Source of the DNA: Comamonas composti DSM 21721
GTDB lineage: Bacteria; Pseudomonadota; Gammaproteobacteria; Burkholderiales; Burkholderiaceae_C
Reading direction: 5' to 3'
Length of the DNA: 64,000 nucleotides
Assembly (NCBI RefSeq): GCF_000429845.1
Contig: NZ_AUCQ01000006.1
Coordinates: forward strand, 124,001 to 188,000
Numbering within the stretch: position 1 is the stretch's first letter; each line of letters opens with the position of its first letter. Both the position numbers and the translations under genes were made by a program. Below, in pieces: positions 36,361 to 46,045 of this stretch. The notes beneath the pieces are model-generated. The model was not told the origin of the DNA. It worked only from the letters and a program-made list of their open reading frames with translations, and searched no databases.

Positions 36361-37297
36361 AGGCGAAGATGCCGCCCATGACCAGGGCCGTGCCGAACAC
36401 CATCCAGATGCTGAACGGTTCATCCAGCAGCCAGACCCCCATCAAGATCGTGGACAGCGGGCCTATCATGCCTATCTGCGCCGTCATGCCCGCACCTATG
36501 CGCTCTATGGCCAGCATCACCATGATCACCGGCGCCGCCGTGCACAGCATGGCGTTGAGCAGTGACAGCCACAACACCTGCGGCGACACCGCCGGAATCT
36601 GCACCGGCCGCAGCAGCAGGAACTGGACGATGCACAGCACGCAGGCCACGCTGGTCGCGAGACTGGCGAGGCGCAGGCCACCCAGGCGCTTGACCATCTC
36701 CCCGCTGTAGATCATGTAGATCGCATAGCTGACGGCACTTGCAAACACCAGCAGGGAGCCCAAGGCCACCTGGCTGCCCTGAGCGCCCACCTCATGGCCG
36801 AAAACCAGCAGCACGCCGCAATAGCTCAGCAGCATGCCGAACATCTGTCCCCGATTGATGCCCTGGCCGTAGATCACCCAGCCGAAGATGACCACCAGGG
36901 TGGGGTTGAGGTAGAGGATGAGCCGCTCCAGCGAGGCACTGATATAGGCCAGGCCCGCGAAGTCGAGAAAGCTGGAAAGGTAGTAGCCCGAAAATCCCAG
37001 GCCCAGCACCCCCAGCCAATCCCTGCGCGTCAAGGCACGCTGGCCGCGCCCGGCCCACCAGGCCATGAGCAGGAACACCGGCAATGCAAACAGCATGCGC
37101 AACATGATCAGCGTCACCGCATCCACGCCATGGCGGTAGGCGAGCTTGACGATGATGGCCTTGCCGCTGAAGGCGATGGCACCGAGCACGGCCAGCACCA
37201 GACCGACGAGCCTGGCGGCTTTTATCGACTGACCGGATTCGCCTGCTGATGCAGCGGCCCTGGCCGCAGGCAGCCGGGCAGACTCAGACGTCGGCAC
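36332..37297 (-). CDS. EamA/DMT-superfamily transporter
   Basis: A membrane protein of about 321 residues with ten hydrophobic segments in two EamA halves, starting near AARLVGLVLAVLGAIAFSGK. The first 25 or so residues are polar. The GTG at 37297 lies 14 bases before the end of the upstream DUF3422 gene and fits its spacing, but no strong ribosome binding site is visible, so the start is uncertain. The 3' end overlaps cobF. Substrate unknown. Confidence 0.8.
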   Translation of the reverse strand: MPTSESARLPAARAAASAGESGQSIKAARLVGLVLAVLGAIAFSGKAIIVKLAYRHGVDAVTLIMLRMLFALPVFLLMAWWAGRGQRALTRRDWLGVLGLGFSGYYLSSFLDFAGLAYISASLERLILYLNPTLVVIFGWVIYGQGINRGQMFGMLLSYCGVLLVFGHEVGAQGSQVALGSLLVFASAVSYAIYMIYSGEMVKRLGGLRLASLATSVACVLCIVQFLLLRPVQIPAVSPQVLWLSLLNAMLCTAAPVIMVMLAIERIGAGMTAQIGMIGPLSTILMGVWLLDEPFSIWMVFGTALVMGGIFAFTQLARRPL

Positions 37298-38600
37298 TGC
37301 GGCGCCCGTTGAACAGTCGGTGATGCATACGCCGCAGCGACCACCAGACGCTGAAAGCAACCACAGGAATGGCAATGGCCGCCGTGATTTCCGGCGACAG
37401 CGGCCAGCCCATTTTCTGCGCCCCCTTGCTGAGGTAGGTGACCAGTCCGGTGATGTAGTAGGTGATCGCAGCCACGGACAGACCTTCGACCGTGGACTGC
37501 AGCTTGAGCTGCATGTCCTGGCGCTGGTTCATCGCAGCCAGCAGCTCCTGGCTGCTGAGCTGGCGCTCGATTTCCACGCGTGTGCGCAGCAGGCTGCTGA
37601 CGCGGGCCACGCGCTCGGACAAGGCATTCTGGCGCCGCTCGGCCCACTCGCAGGTGCTGCGTGCAGGCGTGAGCCGCCGGTCCATGAATTCGCGTATGGT
37701 TTGGATCCCGTCCAGCCGTGTCTCCTGAATATCCTGAATGCGCCTGTCCACAAGCTCGAAATACGCACGGCAGGCCGAGAAGCGCGAATGCGATGCCGCA
37801 TATTCGCTCTCCACCTTGCCCGCCAGGCGCGTCAGCCTGTCCAGCAGCTCGGGCTCGCTGTCCCGGTCGGCCGAGCTGATGGCCTGGGCCAGGGACGCCA
37901 GATCGCGTTCGGCCGAAGCCAGCACCTGACCCACCTGACGTGCCGCGGGCAGACCCAGCAGGGCCGCCATGCGGTAGGTCTCTATCTCCAGCAGGCGCTG
38001 CACCAGCCGCCCCAGGCGGCGCGGATCCAGGGTTTCGCCGGCCACGAGCAGCATGCGCGAGAAGCCGTCGGCATGAATCGAAAAATCGGTATAGACCTTG
38101 CCGCTGTCACCGGCCACGCGGGCCCCCACCAGGCTGTCCTGCAGCAGCAGCGGACGCAGCAGTTGCGCAACATCCAGCGCCTGCTCCTGCAGCACCCATA
38201 GATGCATGCTGCTCAGACACTGGCCTGGCAGGCCTGCAAGCCAGCTGCGCGGTACGGAATCGATGGCGGTCTCGGGCTCGCGCGCATCGCCCATGTCACC
38301 GGGCAGCAAGGGTTTGCTGAAGGTCCAGGCGACAAACTCCGTGTGCAGCTCCCAGCGCAAGCTGAACGCTCCCAGATCCACGAGCACATGGGTGGTTGCC
38401 GCATCCGGCGGCGGTCTATGGTGATCGCGCAGCAGCGCTGCCACATGCTCACGGCTGGCTTCGCGCTGCGCCGCATCGGCCAACATGACGATATGGGCCA
38501 TGGCCAGCGGCGCCTGCATGACATCGGCAGGACGCGCATGGATCTCGTTGTGCAGCAGCACGCGCTGCGAGTGCTGGGCTGGCAAAAGCAATGGGGACAT
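37284..38600 (-). CDS. DUF3422 family protein
   Basis: A 438-residue DUF3422 protein, normal length. The N terminus begins with HNEIHARP, conserved in the family, and a long alpha-helical middle follows. Near the C terminus, around residues 368-410, two hydrophobic segments (AAITYYITGLVTYL and ITAAIAIPVVAFSVWW) resemble the CorA-like two-helix membrane end. Function is not established. It is transcribed with the EamA gene behind it. Confidence 0.88.
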   Translation of the reverse strand: MSPLLLPAQHSQRVLLHNEIHARPADVMQAPLAMAHIVMLADAAQREASREHVAALLRDHHRPPPDAATTHVLVDLGAFSLRWELHTEFVAWTFSKPLLPGDMGDAREPETAIDSVPRSWLAGLPGQCLSSMHLWVLQEQALDVAQLLRPLLLQDSLVGARVAGDSGKVYTDFSIHADGFSRMLLVAGETLDPRRLGRLVQRLLEIETYRMAALLGLPAARQVGQVLASAERDLASLAQAISSADRDSEPELLDRLTRLAGKVESEYAASHSRFSACRAYFELVDRRIQDIQETRLDGIQTIREFMDRRLTPARSTCEWAERRQNALSERVARVSSLLRTRVEIERQLSSQELLAAMNQRQDMQLKLQSTVEGLSVAAITYYITGLVTYLSKGAQKMGWPLSPEITAAIAIPVVAFSVWWSLRRMHHRLFNGRRSADV

Positions 38601-38689
38601 GAATACCTCGGCAAGGCCTGTTATTGTGAAGCGAGTTCAGAGCCCGCCAGGCCAAGCCGCATCCTAAGCCATGCAATTGCAGCAATAAA

Positions 38690-38703
38690 TGGGCTTCTGC
38701 CCA
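38690..38703 (-). terminator. weak hairpin after the chemoreceptor gene
   Basis: On the minus strand TGGGC-AGAA-GCCCA is followed by TTTATT. The stem is only five base pairs and the T run is broken, so this is a weak candidate. Confidence 0.25.
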
Positions 38704-38724
38704 ACAGTCCTCCCCGCTCCAGCC

Positions 38725-40584
38725 TCAAAAACCTTCCCAGTCCCCGTTCGTCTGGCTTTTGCGTCTGACTGCCCCCATGGAAGTCGTCCAGCTCATGGCC
38801 CCTGCAGCCTTATCGCCCTGGCTCTTCGGGATGCCCTGATTTCTCGGCCCTGGTCTGGATTCAGGCTTGGCCTTGCCGCCCGACTGATGAACGGCGGCCA
38901 GCAGAGGCTTTGGCAGGACAGCCCCGGACTGTGGACTGTTTCCAGGCAGCGCCGTGCGTGCAGCAGGCGGCGAAGAGGCCTGCTGGCCTGCGGCCAGCTC
39001 GACCACGACCCGCTGCGCCCAGGCCGTCGCCGACTCCTGCCCATCCAGCCTGAACATGGCCACCACCTCGGCCAGATGCTGGGCCTGCTTTTGCAGGCCC
39101 ATGGCCGCAGCGCTCGACTCCTCGACCAAGGCCATGTTCTGCTGGGTCATCTGGTCAAGGCTGGTGACGGCCTGATTGACCTGGTTGATTCCATTGCGCT
39201 GCTCCTCGGACGAAGTCGTGATCTCGCCAATGAGGTCGCTGACGCTGCACACGCTGGCCACGATCTCCTTCATGCTTTTGCCCGCCTGCTCGACCTGGCT
39301 CGATCCCGAATGCACCTTATCCTTGCTGCTGCCTATGAGCTGACGGATCTCCTTGGCCGCCTCGGCACTGCGCTGCGCCAGCGACCTGACTTCGCCTGCC
39401 ACCACCGCAAACCCGCGCCCCTGCTCGCCCGCGCGCGCCGCCTCGACAGCGGCATTCAGCGCAAGAATATTCGTCTGGAACGCAATGCCATCGATGACGC
39501 CGATGATGTTGGCGATCTTGCCGCTGCTGTCGGCGATCTGCTGCATGGTGAGCACCACCTGGGCCATGATCGTGCCGCCTTCCTGCGCCACCGTGGCAGC
39601 CTGGGCCGCAAGCTGCTTTGCCTGGCGCGCCCTGTCAGCCAACTGGCTCAGGGTCTGCGTCAACTGCTCCATGCTGGATGCGGTCTGCTCCAGATTGGTC
39701 CCCGCCTGTTCGGTTCGGGCCGACAGGTCACGGTTGCCCAGCGATATCTGCACGGTAGCCGTGGTCACGGCCTCCACGCCAAAGCGCACCTGGCCGACCA
39801 CATCGCGCAAATGCCGGACCATGCCAGTCATGGCGCGCAGCAGACGGCCGAATTCATCCTTGCGCCAGGCCTCTTCATGGATCTGGACCAGGTGACCTTC
39901 GCTGACTTCGACCGCCATCGCCACCGCCTTGTTCAGCGGCCCGGTGATAGAGCGCACCAGCCTCGCCATGAGCGCAATGGCCAGCAGCCAGAGAACGACC
40001 ACCACCACCACGCCCCATATATAGACCCGATTCTTCTGGAGCTCGGCATGGGCCAGTGCCAGATCGCGCTCACGTTCCTGGACGGTCACGAAGTGGATCA
40101 GGGACTGGGCATAGGCATTGGCCTTGGGCTCGAACTCCTTGAGCGCAAACTCACTGCGCTGCTCAGGGCTTGCGAGCCAGCGCAACTCGGGCAGACGCTG
40201 AAGCAGCGCATTCATGTCCTTGTGCGCAGCTTCGACGGCCTTCATCGCCTCACGGTCTGCATCCGTCTTCAGGCGGGCCTGAATCAGTGCCCGGATCTGG
40301 TCGGCCTGGGCACGCAAGGCCTCCATGCGCTGGACCAGCATGCCCACACGGCTTTCGCTCTCCTCTATGCTGGTCATGCTGCGCTCGATATATGCGGCAA
40401 CCAGGCCCTGCCACCGGGTGGCCAGCGTGATCTGAGCCTGGCTGTCGAGAACGCCCCTGGTGACCTTGGCGCTGACCTCGGCCACCTGATACTGGGTCAG
40501 TATCGCAGCCCCCATGAGCAGGAAAAGCATGCCCAGCAAGGCTCCCCAGAGCTTGCCGGCCACCCGGATATGGTCGAGACTCAT
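38725..40584 (-). CDS. methyl-accepting chemotaxis protein
   Basis: A 619-residue chemoreceptor. A membrane span at about 12-32 is followed by a periplasmic four-helix-bundle sensor and a second span near residue 185 ([19 protein letters not shown]). HAMP and a signalling domain come next, with the hairpin tip ...[20 protein letters not shown].... The C terminus ends DWEGF, an xWxxF pentapeptide like the CheR/CheB tether NWETF, after a proline/serine-rich linker. The ATG at 40584 follows GGGGTGGCA; an upstream ATG adds 25 residues that do not fit. No che genes are adjacent. Confidence 0.93.
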   Translation of the reverse strand: MSLDHIRVAGKLWGALLGMLFLLMGAAILTQYQVAEVSAKVTRGVLDSQAQITLATRWQGLVAAYIERSMTSIEESESRVGMLVQRMEALRAQADQIRALIQARLKTDADREAMKAVEAAHKDMNALLQRLPELRWLASPEQRSEFALKEFEPKANAYAQSLIHFVTVQERERDLALAHAELQKNRVYIWGVVVVVVLWLLAIALMARLVRSITGPLNKAVAMAVEVSEGHLVQIHEEAWRKDEFGRLLRAMTGMVRHLRDVVGQVRFGVEAVTTATVQISLGNRDLSARTEQAGTNLEQTASSMEQLTQTLSQLADRARQAKQLAAQAATVAQEGGTIMAQVVLTMQQIADSSGKIANIIGVIDGIAFQTNILALNAAVEAARAGEQGRGFAVVAGEVRSLAQRSAEAAKEIRQLIGSSKDKVHSGSSQVEQAGKSMKEIVASVCSVSDLIGEITTSSEEQRNGINQVNQAVTSLDQMTQQNMALVEESSAAAMGLQKQAQHLAEVVAMFRLDGQESATAWAQRVVVELAAGQQASSPPAARTALPGNSPQSGAVLPKPLLAAVHQSGGKAKPESRPGPRNQGIPKSQGDKAAGAMSWTTSMGAVRRKSQTNGDWEGF

Positions 40585-40804
40585 TGCCACCCCGAACTGC
40601 AAGCAAACACTGCCATGCATCAAAGCACTTGCCACGACCTGCTCGCCACCTCGCAGCAAATACAGCTGACTGTGTAATCAGCGCTCGGCCTGACGGGGGC
40701 AGCAGGTCGCTCAGGCATTCTAGGGGCTCGCCTGCCTCGCAAGAGATTGCCCACAACTCCTCCAATGCCTTCAGATTTGCAGCCTGACTGGCCCCAAAAC
40801 CCTA

Positions 40805-40822
40805 AGAACGTGTTCACGATCC
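40805..40822. repeat. half copy of the AGAACGTG element
   Basis: AGAACGTGTTCACGATCC matches one arm of the inverted-repeat family; no second arm is visible. It lies between the chemoreceptor gene and tctA, in a gene-free stretch (40585-40934) that otherwise holds only the terminator at 40864. Confidence 0.55.
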
Positions 40823-40863
40823 AGGACTAGCGACCAGGCTTTGCCTTGAGACGCTCCAGAAAC

Positions 40864-40895
40864 AAAAAAAGCGGCACCCGCCGGGGTGCCGCTTT
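40864..40895 (-). terminator. intrinsic terminator of tctBA
   Basis: On the minus strand AAAGCGGCACCC-CGGC-GGGTGCCGC is followed by TTTTTTTGTTT, a strong GC-rich stem with a U tract, 40 bases after the tctA stop. The A tract on the other side means it might also work on the plus strand. Confidence 0.85.
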
Positions 40896-40934
40896 GGCAT
40901 GACAGGCTGCGGCAGGCCGCAGCGCACATGGTTT

Positions 40935-42452
40935 TTAGTCTTCGACGAAGGCTTCCTCGCGCTTGTTCTTCACCGCAGGCAGCAGCACCACGATGAGCAG
41001 GGCCACGGCAGCGATCAACAGGCCAGCCGAGATGGGGCGCGTGACGAACACGCTCCAGTCACCACGCGACAGCAGCAGGGCGCGGCGCAGGTTTTCCTCC
41101 ATCATCGGGCCCAGAATGAAGCCCAGCAGCAGCGGTGCGGGCTCGGTCCCAAGCTTGTGAAACACATAGCCCACGAAGCCGAAGATACCCACCATCCACA
41201 CATCCCAGGTGTTGTTATTGGTGCCGTACACACCCACCGCACAGAACAGCACGATGGAAGGGAACAGCCAGCGATAGGGCACGGTCAGCAGCTTGATCCA
41301 GACGCCGATCAGCGGCAGGTTCAGGATCACCAGCATCAGGTTGCCAATCCACATCGAGGCGATCAGGCCCCAGAACAGCTCGGGGTTGCTGGTCATCACC
41401 TGCGGACCGGGCTGAATGTTGTGGATGGTCATCGCACCCACCATCAGCGCCATCACGGCGTTGGGCGGAATGCCCAGCGTCAGCAGCGGGATGAAGGAGG
41501 TCTGCGAGCCTGCGTTGTTCGCCGATTCGGGCGAGCACACACCGCGGATATTGCCTTGGCCGAAGGGCACCTCGCCCGGCTTGAGCTTGGTCTTCTTCTC
41601 GATGGTGTAGGCCGCAAAGGCCGACAACATGGCACCGCCGCCGGGCAAAATGCCCAGAGCCGAGCCCAGAGCCGTGCCGCGCAGCATGGCAGGGAACATG
41701 TGCTTGAAGTCTTCCTTGGTAGGCATCAGGCCCGTGACCTTCGCTGCAAACACTTCACGCTCGTCTTCGGGCTTGGACAGGTTGGCAATGATCTCGCCAT
41801 AGCCGAACACACCCATGGCGATCACCACGAAGTCGATGCCGTCGGTCAGCTCGGGGATGTCGAAGCTGTAGCGGGCAACGCCCGAGTTCACGTCCGTGCC
41901 CACCATGCCCAGCAGCAGGCCCAGCACGATCATGGCAATGGCCTTGAGCAGCGAGCCCGAAGCCAGAACCACGGCACCGATCAGGCCCAGAGTCATCAGG
42001 GAGAAGTACTCGGCAGGTCCGAACTTGAACGCGACTTCGGTCAGCGGAGGCGCAAAGGCCGCCAGAATCACCGTACCCACGCAGCCCGCAAAGAACGAGC
42101 CTATGCCTGCGGCAGCCAGCGCCGGTCCGGCCCTGCCCTTTCTCGCCATCTGGTAGCCGTCGATAACGGTCACCACCGAGGACGATTCACCCGGCAGGTT
42201 CACCAGGATGGCCGTGGTCGAGCCGCCGTACTGAGCACCATAGTAGATACCGGCCAGCATGATCAGCGCCGCCACCGGAGGCAGGGCGTAGGTTGCGGGC
42301 AGCAGCATGGCAATGGTGGCCACGGGGCCGATGCCGGGCAACACGCCGATCAGCGTGCCCAACAGGCAGCCGACAAAGCAGTAAATGAGGTTCTGAAAGG
42401 TAAAGGCGACGCCGAAGCCGGTCGCCAGGTTCTGCAAAAGATCCATGGACAA
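40935..42452 (-). CDS. tctA: tripartite tricarboxylate transporter, large membrane subunit (TctA)
   Basis: A 505-residue membrane protein with about eleven hydrophobic segments. Conserved TctA stretches include GCLLGTLIGVLPGIGPVATIAML and GILPGGGAMLSAFAAY. It forms the channel of a TTT importer, together with TctB and a periplasmic TctC. It is followed by a strong terminator. TctC is not encoded in this window. Confidence 0.94.
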   Translation of the reverse strand: MSMDLLQNLATGFGVAFTFQNLIYCFVGCLLGTLIGVLPGIGPVATIAMLLPATYALPPVAALIMLAGIYYGAQYGGSTTAILVNLPGESSSVVTVIDGYQMARKGRAGPALAAAGIGSFFAGCVGTVILAAFAPPLTEVAFKFGPAEYFSLMTLGLIGAVVLASGSLLKAIAMIVLGLLLGMVGTDVNSGVARYSFDIPELTDGIDFVVIAMGVFGYGEIIANLSKPEDEREVFAAKVTGLMPTKEDFKHMFPAMLRGTALGSALGILPGGGAMLSAFAAYTIEKKTKLKPGEVPFGQGNIRGVCSPESANNAGSQTSFIPLLTLGIPPNAVMALMVGAMTIHNIQPGPQVMTSNPELFWGLIASMWIGNLMLVILNLPLIGVWIKLLTVPYRWLFPSIVLFCAVGVYGTNNNTWDVWMVGIFGFVGYVFHKLGTEPAPLLLGFILGPMMEENLRRALLLSRGDWSVFVTRPISAGLLIAAVALLIVVLLPAVKNKREEAFVED

Positions 42453-42461
42453 TGCTCCTGC

Positions 42462-42950
42462 TTAGCCGGTGATGAAACTGGGCCAGACGGGGAACTGCAA
42501 GTTCAGCGCCCAGACAAAGGCCACATAGCTGCCCACAGCCAGAATGGTGGCGAGAATCGCCACTTCCTTGAAGTTGAAGCTGTGACCACCCAGGCTGGCG
42601 ATGAAGACCAGCGCATAGATGGCGGCAATCAGACCGAACTGGGGAATGCCAAAGGCCGGCACGCCAACCAGCAAAATGCCGAAGGCAAAGTTGGCAGCGA
42701 GCACGAAGAACACCTGTTTCCAGGCCCACTTGCCGATCTTGTCACCGTCTGCAGGACCTTTTCTCAGGCCCATGACACAGATGGCTGCACCCAGAATGGC
42801 CATGAGCACGCCCAGGATCAGAGGAAAGTAGCCGGGGCCCATGCGGGCTCCGGTACCTATGGTGTAGTCTGTGGCGCCGATCGCAAAAGCGAGACCGACA
42901 ACCAGAAACATCACACCGGAAAAAAAGTCTTTTTGACTCTTGATTTTCAC
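42462..42950 (-). CDS. tctB: tripartite tricarboxylate transporter, small membrane subunit (TctB)
   Basis: A 162-residue TctB with four hydrophobic segments, beginning near KIKSQKDFFSGVMFLVVGLAF and containing GTGARMGPGYFPLILG. The GTG at 42950 is used: GGGAGA lies five bases upstream, and the family begins here rather than 60 codons earlier. tctA follows nine bases after its stop. The gene-free stretch from 42951 lies between it and the divergent GH105 gene. Confidence 0.9.
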   Translation of the reverse strand: MKIKSQKDFFSGVMFLVVGLAFAIGATDYTIGTGARMGPGYFPLILGVLMAILGAAICVMGLRKGPADGDKIGKWAWKQVFFVLAANFAFGILLVGVPAFGIPQFGLIAAIYALVFIASLGGHSFNFKEVAILATILAVGSYVAFVWALNLQFPVWPSFITG

Positions 42951-43569
42951 GAATGTCTCCCAAAGGAAATCACGACACGGCGATTGTGCTTTCAATAAAA
43001 CGCCCTCCCGATGTGGATTCCACCTATCAAGGGCAATCCCCCATGCCCGGCATTCGTAGGAACCACAATCCACAAGACGCCTGCAAAAAACCTCGACCAG
43101 GCCTCGATCAGGCGAAAAGCGCATGCTCACTCAGAAGATGAAGCCCGACCTTTGATCGTTGCTCCATGACACCGCGCATGAGACTGGCTCAGTACAAGAC
43201 AGACATGCACATGGATATCCAGCACCGTATGCCTGGCGCCCATCACCACAGCCTGCTGCAGGGCTCGACTGAAACCGCACCGGGCTCTTTTGCGACGTGA
43301 TCTGCACCTGCGCACTCCACAGGCGCAAGAGCCTGCCCACGACCTCTTCGCGGCGCATCTTGCGACTTCGTATTTTTCATGCCCGACATAAATACGATAC
43401 CTTATTCATAATCCGGATTATCAGAACCAATCAAGGCTTGGCCACATAATTGTTCCGACTGCATCCACCAATATCCCGGCGATCGCAGAAATCAATCTTC
43501 CAAGCGCAGCCTAGATTAATTCTCTCTATTTCTGCTCCTGGATTTACACAATCTTCCACGAAGGGCTGT
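42951..43569. promoter_or_regulatory. divergent intergenic region between tctBA and the GH105 operon
   Basis: No convincing gene lies in these 620 bases; short frames on both strands lack ribosome binding sites. Composition turns AT-rich after about 43365. The main signal is the perfect 14-base palindrome at 43408-43421. Both promoters should lie here. An unrecognisable regulator remnant cannot be excluded for the GC-rich part (43125-43360). Confidence 0.45.
43408..43421. promoter_or_regulatory. candidate operator, perfect palindrome
   Basis: ATAATCCGGATTAT reads the same on both strands. It lies between divergently transcribed tctB and the GH105 gene, about 150 bases before the latter. It suits binding by a dimeric repressor, for instance of the GntR or LacI type, but no regulator gene is adjacent. 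Confidence 0.45.
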
Positions 43570-44724
43570 ATGAGGATGAAAACAAAAAAATACATGGCCG
43601 GATTCATTTGCACCATCAGCATGGTTCTAGGAGCTTGCTCCAATATCACTCCCAAGCATGAAAGCAGTCGCAACGAGGTCATTGCAGCCATCGACAAGGT
43701 CAATACTTACTGGCAAACGCATACGCCTGCCGAGCAATATGCATTCTGGGATGTGGCCGCCTATCACACAGGCAATATCGAGGCTTATCGTGTGACCGGC
43801 CATGAACGTTACCGCCGCTATTCGGAAACCTGGGCGGAGCACAATCTGTGGATGGGTGCGAAGTCGAACGACAAAGCGAACTGGAAATACAAGACCTTCG
43901 GTGAGTCCGATGAGCATGTTCTTTTTGGTGACTGGCAGACCTGTTTTCAAGTCTATGCCGATCTATATCACCTAAACAAGGACGATCGAAATATAGCGCG
44001 CGCTCTGGAGGTCATGGATTATCAAATCAACACACCCAATAATGACTATTGGTGGTGGGTGGATGGTTTATACATGGCCATGCCGGTAATGCCGAAGATG
44101 TACAAGATCACCGGCAATCGCCAGTATCTCGAAAAAATGTATGAATATTACAGCTACACCAACAGCATCATGTATGACGCCGAGGCACAGCTTTATTACC
44201 GCGATGCGAACTTCATCTACCCCGAGCACAAGAGCATCAACGGCAAAAAGGATTTCTGGTCACGTGGCGATGGCTGGGCTTTTGCAGCTCTGGCCAGAGT
44301 GCTGACCGATCTGCCCCAAGATGCCCCCCATCGTCCCGAATATGCCGAGCGCCTGCAGGCCATGGCCGCCGCCCTGCTGCCCATTCAGCAGCCAGAGGGT
44401 TACTGGACGCGCAGCCTGCTCGACCCCGCCCACACACCGGGCCCGGAAACCAGCGGCACTGCGTTCTTCACCTTTGGCCTGCTGTGGGGCATCAACAATG
44501 GCCTGCTGCCTCGCGACCGGTATCTGCCAGCCGCCCAACGCGGCTGGAACTATCTGACCAAGGTGGCCATGCAACCCGACGGCAAGCTGGGTTATGTGCA
44601 GCCCATGGGCAAGCAGGCACTCCCGGACCAGGTTCTGGATCAGAACTCGACAGCGAATTTCGGCGTCGGCGCGTTTTTGCTCGCAGGTGCAGAAATGGTC
44701 CGTCTCCTCGACCAGCCACAGTGA
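43570..44724 (+). CDS. glycoside hydrolase family 105 lipoprotein (unsaturated uronyl hydrolase type)
   Basis: A 384-residue secreted lipoprotein. The signal peptide ends in a lipobox LGAC with Cys23. The (alpha/alpha)6-barrel that follows has WWWVDGLYMAMPVMPKMY, whose Asp fits the general acid of YteR/RhiN-like enzymes, and FWSRGDGWAFAALARVL, a GH88/GH105 signature. Such enzymes remove the 4,5-unsaturated uronic acid left by pectate, rhamnogalacturonan or similar lyases. The first two thirds are more AT-rich than neighbouring genes, which hints at transfer. The start is 43570 or 43576. Confidence 0.85.
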   Translation: MRMKTKKYMAGFICTISMVLGACSNITPKHESSRNEVIAAIDKVNTYWQTHTPAEQYAFWDVAAYHTGNIEAYRVTGHERYRRYSETWAEHNLWMGAKSNDKANWKYKTFGESDEHVLFGDWQTCFQVYADLYHLNKDDRNIARALEVMDYQINTPNNDYWWWVDGLYMAMPVMPKMYKITGNRQYLEKMYEYYSYTNSIMYDAEAQLYYRDANFIYPEHKSINGKKDFWSRGDGWAFAALARVLTDLPQDAPHRPEYAERLQAMAAALLPIQQPEGYWTRSLLDPAHTPGPETSGTAFFTFGLLWGINNGLLPRDRYLPAAQRGWNYLTKVAMQPDGKLGYVQPMGKQALPDQVLDQNSTANFGVGAFLLAGAEMVRLLDQPQ

Positions 44725-44738
44725 TGCCCGGAGGTCCC

Positions 44739-45953
44739 ATGCAAATCCACAGATTCGTGCATGCCGCCTGGCTCACGCTGGCCGCACTGGACGCCAGCGC
44801 TGCCGAGCGCCTGCAGATCACCGTGCAGCATGATCTCCAGGCGGCCCGCCCCAACGAGACCATTGCCATACCCTGGGCCGAGGTGGTACGGCGCCTGCCC
44901 GGTGCACAGATGCTCCAATTGCAGGTGCGCGACTCCAACGGCACATTGCTGCCCTACCAGGTCAGCAATGTGCCGCCGCTGACCCAAGACGCCTCTGATG
45001 AAGCCCCTGATGCAGATCTTGCCCATGGAGAGCTGCTTTTTCAGCACGACTTTGCCCTGCATGAGCAACGTGCCAGCTTCAGCGTCGAAAAAAGCAGCAC
45101 ACCTGTATTACCTTTTCCGGCCAAGACATTTGCGCGTTACGTACCCGAGCGCCTCGACGACTTCGCCTGGGAAAATGACAGGCTAGGCCACCGCACCTAC
45201 GGGCCGGCACTGGCGGCACCGGCTCCCCCCGGAAGCGCCAAGGAGGTGCTGGTCACCAGCGGCATCGACATCTGGTTCAAGCGTGTCCCCTACCCCATCG
45301 TCGACCGCTGGTACAGCAAAGGGCACTATCACCAGGACGACGGCGAGGGCCTGGACATGTACTCTGTGGGTCGCACGCGCGGTGCTGGCGGCACCGGTAT
45401 CTGGGATGGCCGCCAGTTGTTTGTCAGCCGCAACTATGCATCCTGGCGCGTAATCGCCAACGGCCCCATCCGCAGCGTCTTCGAGCTCAGCTATGCGCCC
45501 TGGAATGCCGGGGGCGTGGCGGTCAGCGAAGTGAAACGATTCACGGTCGATGCCGGACACCTGTTCGATACGGTGGACAGCACCTTCACCACAGAGCAGC
45601 CACAAAGCCTGCAAGTGGCCATAGGCCTGAACAAGAACCCCGCCTATGCAGAGCAAACACCGTCAGCAGCAAGCTACCGCAGCCCCGAAGCCCTGATGCA
45701 GTGGGTGGACCAGCGCAGTGCGGGCAACTTTGGCACGGCCATCATCCTGCCGGGTGCCAGCGGCCAGGCAGCAGACACCGACAACGAGCTCATCCTGGCC
45801 AAGGTCACCAGCGGAAAACCCTTGCGCTACCACCTGGGTGCAGCCATCAACTGGTCCGGCGCCATTCCCAACGCCCAGGCCTGGCAGGCCTATGTGCAGG
45901 CCTACAGGCAGCGCCTGGCCTCACCGGTTCGCATCGAGCTGAGCACGGAATAG
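44739..45953 (+). CDS. DUF4861 family secreted protein
   Basis: A 404-residue protein with a signal peptide (ending DASAAE near residue 22) followed by a DUF4861 domain: early AIPWAEVVRRLPG, then DDGEGLDMYSVGRTRGAGGTGIWDG in pieces, and LGAAINWSG near the C terminus. The family occurs beside GH105 and polysaccharide lyase genes, chiefly in Bacteroidetes; its activity is not known to me. GGAGG sits four bases before the ATG. It is 14 bases behind the GH105 gene and clearly co-transcribed. Confidence 0.78.
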   Translation: MQIHRFVHAAWLTLAALDASAAERLQITVQHDLQAARPNETIAIPWAEVVRRLPGAQMLQLQVRDSNGTLLPYQVSNVPPLTQDASDEAPDADLAHGELLFQHDFALHEQRASFSVEKSSTPVLPFPAKTFARYVPERLDDFAWENDRLGHRTYGPALAAPAPPGSAKEVLVTSGIDIWFKRVPYPIVDRWYSKGHYHQDDGEGLDMYSVGRTRGAGGTGIWDGRQLFVSRNYASWRVIANGPIRSVFELSYAPWNAGGVAVSEVKRFTVDAGHLFDTVDSTFTTEQPQSLQVAIGLNKNPAYAEQTPSAASYRSPEALMQWVDQRSAGNFGTAIILPGASGQAADTDNELILAKVTSGKPLRYHLGAAINWSGAIPNAQAWQAYVQAYRQRLASPVRIELSTE

Positions 45954-46045
45954 CCTGCCCTGCACGCCCACAGTGCAGCCGACAAGGACTCTCTGGCCAG
46001 TGGCGCTGCCGGGCTCCATGGACCGCGAATGGAGTCGGCAGGGGC

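Noticed and set aside
43125..43358. Possible decayed GntR-type regulator on the minus strand upstream of the GH105 gene
   Set aside because: Pieces in two frames look faintly like a regulator C terminus, but no helix-turn-helix or ribosome binding site can be shown.
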